Origin: CAJXTB01 sp047626195 | GTDB taxonomy: Bacteria; Myxococcota_A; UBA796; GCA-2862545 | NCBI GenBank assembly: GCA_047626195.1 | Contig: JBLHSN010000002.1 | Location: 1-64,000, forward strand | Direction: 5' to 3' | DNA length: 64,000 nt | In this document: in pieces, positions 59,033 to 64,000 of the stretch | Layout of the letters: each line of letters starts with the position of its first letter | Numbering within the stretch: the first letter of the stretch is position 1 | Program-made: the position numbers and the translations under genes | Notes under the pieces: generated by a model | Database searches by the model: none | The model's input: only the letters and a program-made list of their open reading frames with translations | Told to the model about the DNA's origin: nothing

Positions 59033-60394
59033 GTGTCCGAGCCGATTTCGTCACCCATTCGTGCTCCCGGCGATAACGCTGAGGAGGTGCGCACCTTGTG
59101 GCGTCTCGGCTGGCCTGTGGCACTTGGCGGAGTGGGGATGCTCGGCATGGGAGCCGTTGACACCGCGATGGTCGGACCGCTCGGCGAACAAGCTCTCGCT
59201 GCACTGTCTGCCTCAAATATGTGGGTGCATGGCTTGGCGGTGTTTGGCCGCGGCATCATGATGGGCGTTGACCCCATTGTCTCGCAGGCCCATGGTCGAG
59301 GAGACTCGCAGCGTATCGCGGGCGCGGCGAGAGCCGTGCTGCTGTTGGCTGTGCTCATCGCCATACCGCTGTGGGGAGGCTACCAACTGGCTGCCTCCGG
59401 GTTGCAAGCGCTCGGACAGCCGGCTGAGATCCTTCCCGATGTGGCGCTGTATTGCCGGGCTGTGGCGCTGGGCGTGCCAGGTTTCATGGTGTTTTGGGCG
59501 GTACGGCAGCTGATGCAGGGTGTTGAGGTCATGCGGCCTGCGACGATTGCCATCATCGTTGCCAACGTTCTAAACGTGTTTCTGAACGCTTGTTTTGTTC
59601 ATGGATGGCTTGGCGCACCTGCTCTGGGTGTAGTCGGGGCTGGGTATGCGACGGCAGGCTCGTCGTGGTGCATGGCGTTCATGTTGGTATGGTTGTGTCG
59701 CGCCGATTTACTACGCCTGCTGAAGCAGCCATCGCAGCACGGGATTGTGCACCACGCACGAGATATTGTGTTGATGGGGTCGCCGGTTGCCGTGCAGCTT
59801 GGCATCGAGATCTGGGGTTTTGTTGCAGCCGGAGTGATGATTGGCTGGATGGGAACCACCGCTCTGGCTGGGCACGCGATCGCCCTTCTTGTGGCAAGCA
59901 TCTCATTCATGGTTCCACTCGGCATTGGGAGCGGCGCCACGACACGGGTAGGCAATCTACTCGGCGCTGGGTTTCCATGGCAGCGCAGTGGATGGCTTGC
60001 GATTGCGCTCGGGGGCAGCATCTCCACTGTGGCGGCAGTGGTCTTTGTGACGCTTCCAGGACCCATTGCCCGTCTGTTCACTCCGGACGCTGCTGTTGTG
60101 GGGGTTGTGGTCATACTGCTACCGATTGCCGCCACCTTTCAGGTCGTCGATGGGCTCCAGGTCACAGCTCAAGGCGTGCTGCGCGGGATTGGGGATGTCC
60201 GCATGCCGATGGTCTTCAATGTGCTGGCACACTGGTGCGTCGGTATGCCTACTGCAGCGGTGTTGGCCTTTTGGTTGGACTGGGGCGTTGCCGGCGTATG
60301 GTGGGGCCTAGTAGCTGGCCTATCGACGGTCGGGGTGCTGGTTCTACTTCGGCTTCTCCAGCTGGGAGCGCGGCCACTTCGATCGAGCGCCTGA
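59033..60394 (+). CDS. MATE-family multidrug/sodium antiporter
   Basis: 453 residues from a GTG with GGGGGA upstream. Twelve hydrophobic helices in two six-helix halves. LGWPVALGGVGMLGMGAVDTAMVGPLG is the NorM-type first repeat, and VQLGIEIWGFVAAGVMIGWMG begins the second. FGRGIMMGVDPIVSQAHGRGD and LGIGSGATTRVGNLLGAG are the paired signature loops. Exports cationic compounds using a Na+ or H+ gradient. 27 bases after the response regulator, likely cotranscribed. Confidence 0.92.
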   Translation: MSEPISSPIRAPGDNAEEVRTLWRLGWPVALGGVGMLGMGAVDTAMVGPLGEQALAALSASNMWVHGLAVFGRGIMMGVDPIVSQAHGRGDSQRIAGAARAVLLLAVLIAIPLWGGYQLAASGLQALGQPAEILPDVALYCRAVALGVPGFMVFWAVRQLMQGVEVMRPATIAIIVANVLNVFLNACFVHGWLGAPALGVVGAGYATAGSSWCMAFMLVWLCRADLLRLLKQPSQHGIVHHARDIVLMGSPVAVQLGIEIWGFVAAGVMIGWMGTTALAGHAIALLVASISFMVPLGIGSGATTRVGNLLGAGFPWQRSGWLAIALGGSISTVAAVVFVTLPGPIARLFTPDAAVVGVVVILLPIAATFQVVDGLQVTAQGVLRGIGDVRMPMVFNVLAHWCVGMPTAAVLAFWLDWGVAGVWWGLVAGLSTVGVLVLLRLLQLGARPLRSSA

Positions 60395-60402
60395 ATTCGC
60401 TG

Positions 60403-60421
60403 GCGCATAATATGTGTGCGC
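60403..60421 (+). promoter_or_regulatory. GCGCA-N9-TGCGC inverted repeat before argR
   Basis: A 19-base inverted repeat, partly overlapping a second (GCGC-TATAT-GCGC to 60430), directly upstream of the argR start. CATAAT at 60406-60411 could be a -10. Possible autoregulatory site; it is not the canonical ARG-box sequence. Confidence 0.35.
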
Positions 60422-60424
60422 TAT

Positions 60425-60844
60425 ATGCGCGCGGCCATGACTTGGCGCGCCACATTGCCGGACCTGCTGACAGCGGGAACTTTCCGCACACAAGCAGCAA
60501 TTGTCGAGGCACTAGAGCGGCGCGGTGCTGTGATTGACCAGTCCGCGGTGTCCCGTGAGCTGCGTCGACTAGGTGTGAGGAAGGTGGCGGGGTGCTACCG
60601 CATGCCGGGACAGCCCTCACTAGGTGCGCCGATACACTCGCTAAATGTGGCGTACGGGGGCGGGCTTGCTGTCCTCACCACGGAACCCGCGTTTGCCGCG
60701 GTCGTCGCCAATGCCATTGACCAATCCCATGTCCCCGGCGTGCTCGGCACGATTGCGGGAGACGATACCGTCATGGTTGCGCTAGGCACGACCACCGCTG
60801 TGCGCGCGCTGCGCCAGCTGGTGGGACTGCCGGAAGCCAACTGA
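60425..60844 (+). CDS. argR: Arginine repressor ArgR
   Basis: 139 residues from the ATG at 60425; a GTG at 60416 or an ATG at 60437 are alternatives, none with a clear ribosome site. N-terminal winged helix FRTQAAIVEALERRGAVIDQ, AVSRELRRLGVRKVAGCY; C-terminal arginine-binding and oligomer domain with GVLGTIAGDDTVMVAL, the family signature (GTIAGDDT). Hexamer that represses arginine genes when arginine binds. Placed at the head of argG, its target. Confidence 0.93.
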   Translation: MRAAMTWRATLPDLLTAGTFRTQAAIVEALERRGAVIDQSAVSRELRRLGVRKVAGCYRMPGQPSLGAPIHSLNVAYGGGLAVLTTEPAFAAVVANAIDQSHVPGVLGTIAGDDTVMVALGTTTAVRALRQLVGLPEAN

Positions 60845-60866
60845 ACACTTCGCTCGTGGAGCTGTC

Positions 60867-62078
60867 TTGAAACAACCCGTCGCCGTGGCCTTTTCTGGAG
60901 GTCTCGATACTAGCTGGCTCGTCGCACGTATGGCCGAAGCCGGGCATCCCGTCACCGCCATCAGCATCAATACCGGTGCTTGGGAAGACGATGGCATCGG
61001 TGCCCTCGCTGCCCATGCGAAGGCCCTTGGAGCGACCGAACACGTCGCTATCGACGGTCGTGACTCGCTGTATGACGACCATATCGCGTGGCTCATCCGC
61101 GGGAACGTCCTGCGTGGCCAGGTCTACCCGCTGTGTGTTGGCGTTGAGCGCGTGGTTCAAGCCCGACTCTTTGCAGACGCTGCTGCCAAGCGAAACATTG
61201 AGCTTCTCGTCCATGGGTCTACTGGCGCCGGCAATGACCAAGTTCGGTTCGACGTGACCCTGCGCGCGGTTGCCCCAAAAGCAACCGTGCTCGCGCCCAT
61301 TCGCGACGAATCGATCTCCCGCGAACACAGCGCATCTTGGCTGGCGGAGCGCGGACTCGGACCCATGCAGGATGATGTGGAAGTCTCCATCAACGATGGC
61401 CTGTGGGGAACCACAGCCGGTGGACGCGAGACCCATGACCCGTGGTTGGCCCCGGAAGAGACGTCCTACATTCGCACGACTAAGCCAACCGACGCGCCAG
61501 CAGACGGCGTTGACGTCATCTTGGACTTCGTAGACGGCCTTCCCGTTGCCATTGATGGTCAAGCCATCCGCGGTTGGCATGCGGTAGCGGCGCTCAACGC
61601 TCTCGGCGCAGCGCACGGCGTTGGACGCGGCATTCATCTGGGTGACACCATCCTCGGCATCAAGGGCCGCATTGCCTTTGAGGCTCCAGGCGCCTTCATT
61701 GTGCTTCCAGCTCACCGTGAGCTGGAGAAGCTAGTCCTGACCCCGCAGCAGCGGTTCTGGAAAGACCACCTCGGCGAGCTGTACGGGCAGTTGGTGCATG
61801 AAGCCAAGCTTCTCGACCCACTCGCGCGCGACATTGAGGCCTTCTTGGCCAGCTCGCAAGAGCGTGTTGCCGGGCAGGTTCGCATCACTCTTCGCCAGGG
61901 CCATGTTCAGGTCACTGGTGTGCGCAGCCCTTGGTCGATGCATGCCGTGCAGCAGACCGCTTACGGCGAACACACTGAATTGTGGACGGGTGCGGATGCC
62001 AAGGGCTTCTCGCTTATCCACGGTACTTCTCAGTGGCTGGCTGCGCAAGCCAAGCGCGAAGCAGAGTTGCAATCATGA
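60867..62078 (+). CDS. argG: Argininosuccinate synthase
   Basis: 403 residues from a TTG with GGAG five bases upstream. ATP loop VAVAFSGGLDTSWL, HGSTGAGNDQVRFD (citrulline/aspartate site) and LGIKGRIAFEAPGAF are the main family motifs. A slightly shorter, acidic-rich version with changes around RTTKPTDAPADGVDV compared with common ArgG. Joins citrulline and aspartate. Ends with ATGA overlap with the next gene. Confidence 0.93.
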   Translation: MKQPVAVAFSGGLDTSWLVARMAEAGHPVTAISINTGAWEDDGIGALAAHAKALGATEHVAIDGRDSLYDDHIAWLIRGNVLRGQVYPLCVGVERVVQARLFADAAAKRNIELLVHGSTGAGNDQVRFDVTLRAVAPKATVLAPIRDESISREHSASWLAERGLGPMQDDVEVSINDGLWGTTAGGRETHDPWLAPEETSYIRTTKPTDAPADGVDVILDFVDGLPVAIDGQAIRGWHAVAALNALGAAHGVGRGIHLGDTILGIKGRIAFEAPGAFIVLPAHRELEKLVLTPQQRFWKDHLGELYGQLVHEAKLLDPLARDIEAFLASSQERVAGQVRITLRQGHVQVTGVRSPWSMHAVQQTAYGEHTELWTGADAKGFSLIHGTSQWLAAQAKREAELQS

Positions 62079-63139
62079 GAGTCAAGCTCGACAAAGTGGC
62101 GTCATCTACGAGGAACGTGCCACTGCATGACATGGTCGTCCTCGGAGAAGACATTCCGGCTAAGCCCGGTGTCATCATCGCAGTGCGCGTACTCGACGAG
62201 AAAGCGGTCTACAACAAGGTTGAAGACGTTCACGGCCGAATGATGACCGTACATAAAGGCGACGTGGTCGCCGGCGTTCTCGGTGAGCGACGTGCCCTTC
62301 GTGGCTACAGCGGGGTGGTCCCAAAGTCCGTCAAGAAGGGCGACATCCTTCACCTGCTGAACCTCGGTGGCATCATTGGTGAGTGCACCTCGGCTAATCC
62401 TGAAGTCGGACCGCCCGCTCGCGCCGAAGTCTTGGGAGTTGTTCTGACCTTCCACAGTGGTGAGCGTCGCGACGGTCAGCCGGCGAATATTTTCCCGGGA
62501 CCGGTGGCGCTGCGTGACGTCGTTCCCCAGCTGCCGCCGCTGGTCTTCGTGGCCGGAACCTGTATGCACGCTGGCAAGACGGCTGCAGCCTCGATTCTCA
62601 TTCGTCAGCTGACAGCCCGCGGTCTTCGTGTTGGAGCGACGAAGGTCACCGGCGTGGCGCTGCGTCGCGACTCTCTGGAAATGCAGGATCACGGCGCGGT
62701 TTGTGCCATCACATTCAATGATGCTGGCCTAGCGTCGACAACCGGCCAAGATGCCGTATGTCCTGCACGTGGCTGCTTGGCTGCGGTAGCCGACCATCGC
62801 GTCGACGTCATTGTGGCCGAGCTTGGAGACGGCTTGCTCGGAGAGTACGGGGTGGCTGATATTCTGGCTGCCGCAGATGTCCGCGAGCAGACCCAAGCCA
62901 TCATTCTTGCAGCGACGGACCCCGTCGCTGGATGGGGTGGGGTCAAGCTACTCGAAGAGCTGGGCTACACCACCACTGTGGTGACCGGTCCGGCGACGGA
63001 CAATAGTGCCGGGACCAACGCTATCAAAAGTCGCACCGGGACGCCCGCTATCAACGCATTCAAGGACCCAGAGGCCTTCGCCGACTGTGTGCTGCGTAGT
63101 CTCTCAGTGTCCGTGCCAGCCCAGCTTGGAGTGTCATGA
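62075..63139 (+). CDS. P-loop protein of unknown function (BioD/MobB-like NTPase)
   Basis: 354 residues, overlapping argG by four bases and argC by four. An N-terminal region (1-150) with KGDVVAGVLGERRALRGYSG and FHSGERRDGQPANIFPG is unlike known NTPases. From 155 comes LVFVAGTCMHAGKTAAASIL, a P-loop of the form GT-x4-GKT as in dethiobiotin synthetase (GTDTxVGKT) and CobB/MobB-type enzymes. GLRVGATKVTG and VIVAELGDGLLGEYGVADIL follow as in that superclass. Its place between argG and argC suggests a step or regulator in arginine metabolism; none is known to me for this family. No signal peptide. Confidence 0.75.
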   Translation: MRVKLDKVASSTRNVPLHDMVVLGEDIPAKPGVIIAVRVLDEKAVYNKVEDVHGRMMTVHKGDVVAGVLGERRALRGYSGVVPKSVKKGDILHLLNLGGIIGECTSANPEVGPPARAEVLGVVLTFHSGERRDGQPANIFPGPVALRDVVPQLPPLVFVAGTCMHAGKTAAASILIRQLTARGLRVGATKVTGVALRRDSLEMQDHGAVCAITFNDAGLASTTGQDAVCPARGCLAAVADHRVDVIVAELGDGLLGEYGVADILAAADVREQTQAIILAATDPVAGWGGVKLLEELGYTTTVVTGPATDNSAGTNAIKSRTGTPAINAFKDPEAFADCVLRSLSVSVPAQLGVS

Positions 63140-64000
63140 GCATTCGTGTCGGCGTGGTAGGCGCTGCTGGCTACGTCGGCAGTGAGATGTGCAGGTGGGT
63201 CCTGGCTCACCCGGACATGACGTTGAGTATGGCCGTGTCGCGTTCGCGCGTTGGCAAGCCACTAAGCTCGGCCGTTCCAGCGCTGCTTGGTGCCACGGAC
63301 CTGTGTTTCTCGGGCTTTGAACCCGAAGCTCTGTGCGCCCTCGACGTGGTTATTCTCGCAACGCCACATGGTGCGGCTGCAGGACTTGCTGCTCAATTGA
63401 GCGATGCACCGGTCCTCTTGGACTGCAGTCGTGACCACCGTCATGCCGTTGGCTGGGTCTTCGGCCAGCCCGAGTGGCATGCTGAGCAGCTCGTTGGAGC
63501 TAAGCGCATTGCGGCCCCCGGATGTTTCGCCACGGCACTCATGCTCTCAGCGGCTCCGTTCGTTGACGCGGGCGTTGTTGCCGGAGACATCCAGGTTGTC
63601 GCGGCTACGGGCTCAACGGGGTCAGGCGCCAGCGCGTCGGCTGCGACGCATCACCCTGAACGCTTTGTGAACCTCAAGGCGTACAAGGTGCTCACCCACC
63701 AGCACGTTCCCGAAGTACTGACCTTCTTGGCCGGTCTGGGAGCGCAGCCTACGGTGAACTTCGTGCCTTGGTCGGCTCCGGTGGACCGCGGCATCTTTGC
63801 GACTAGCTTCATTCCGATGGCGCCAGGAACGGATGCAGCCTCCGTGGTTGAAGCAGCATATGGCAATCGACGATTCATTCGCCTACGTGATGGCACGCCA
63901 CAGCTTCGCCATGTACGTGGGACTGCTTTCTGCGATATCTCTGTCCATCAAGACGGCGATACCGCCGTAGTCTTGGCTGCCATAGACAACTTGGGAAGGG
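63136..64000 (+). CDS. argC: N-acetyl-gamma-glutamyl-phosphate reductase, 5' part
   Basis: Starts at the ATG at 63136, overlapping the previous stop as ATGA, and runs off the window after 288 codons. Nucleotide motif RVGVVGAAGYVGSEM, ATPHGAAAGLAA, catalytic Cys in RIAAPGCFATALML and the substrate loop ATGSTGSGASASAATHHPER are all present. The C-terminal dimerisation part (NFVPWSAPVDRGIFATSF) matches. Reduces N-acetylglutamyl phosphate to the semialdehyde in arginine synthesis. Confidence 0.94.
   Translation, partial: MSIRVGVVGAAGYVGSEMCRWVLAHPDMTLSMAVSRSRVGKPLSSAVPALLGATDLCFSGFEPEALCALDVVILATPHGAAAGLAAQLSDAPVLLDCSRDHRHAVGWVFGQPEWHAEQLVGAKRIAAPGCFATALMLSAAPFVDAGVVAGDIQVVAATGSTGSGASASAATHHPERFVNLKAYKVLTHQHVPEVLTFLAGLGAQPTVNFVPWSAPVDRGIFATSFIPMAPGTDAASVVEAAYGNRRFIRLRDGTPQLRHVRGTAFCDISVHQDGDTAVVLAAIDNLGR

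Noticed and set aside
1..64000. CRISPR arrays, insertion sequences, prophage or integrase genes
   Set aside because: None found; the only tandem repeats are coding (gspD and NYN gene).

Overview
The window reads as a stretch of chromosome from a Gram-negative bacterium, most likely of the deltaproteobacterial/Myxococcota type. The reasons are a complete type II secretion (T2SS) operon that includes gspN, many lipoproteins with clear lipoboxes, a near-consensus sigma-54 promoter, and coding density with ATGA or TGATG start/stop overlaps throughout. This placement is inference; there is no 16S gene. No phage, insertion sequence, integrase or CRISPR array is visible, so the region looks vertically inherited.

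Layout: 1-1.7 kb holds two lipoproteins on the minus strand (one cut by the window edge) and a small DUF4177-like gene. 1.7-17 kb is a single T2SS operon in the order gspC, a gspC-like lipoprotein, gspD, E, F, a degenerate gspG-like gene, G, H, I, J, K, L, M, N. It is preceded by a sigma-54 promoter with paired upstream inverted repeats, and followed by a repeat-type lipoprotein that has its own weaker sigma-54-like element at the same distance from its start. 18.5-23.3 kb carries a secreted EEP-fold hydrolase, a metallophosphoesterase next to pabB, a lipoprotein and thiE. 23.3-29.1 kb is a plus-strand run: mltD-like lytic transglycosylase with four LysM repeats, moeA, a mobA-like gene, and two unrecognised genes. 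Tail to tail with it, 29.1-35.9 kb is a minus-strand operon: proline-rich lipoprotein, ferritin-like protein, tyrA (fused chorismate mutase/prephenate dehydrogenase), an Hsp90-type GHKL ATPase and a 966-residue partner that looks like a GHKL pseudo-ATPase.

35.9-47.1 kb holds a Mog-like fusion, an LPG-synthase-like membrane protein, pirin, bestrophin, a double parvulin lipoprotein, an OprP-like porin, a very large PHP/CehA-like lipoprotein and a serA-type dehydrogenase. 47.3-51.5 kb holds an NYN/OST-HTH RNase-like protein with expanding basic and acidic tail repeats, and a MoxR/VWA pair. 51.5-57 kb is the translation/replication block tRNA-Gln, prs, rplY, pth, rpsF, rplI, dnaB, unusually with no rpsR between rpsF and rplI. 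57-60.4 kb holds an FHA protein, a DNA-binding response regulator that seems to begin at a CTG codon behind a Shine-Dalgarno sequence buried in a hairpin, and a MATE exporter. 60.4-64 kb is an arginine operon: argR, argG, a dethiobiotin-synthetase-like P-loop protein of unknown function, and argC (cut by the window end).

The most unusual items are the sigma-54-driven T2SS operon with its duplicated and re-wired gspC and gspG copies, the GHKL/pseudo-GHKL pair, the NYN protein with DDLLV repeats, the P-loop gene inside the arg operon, and the non-canonical start of the response regulator.
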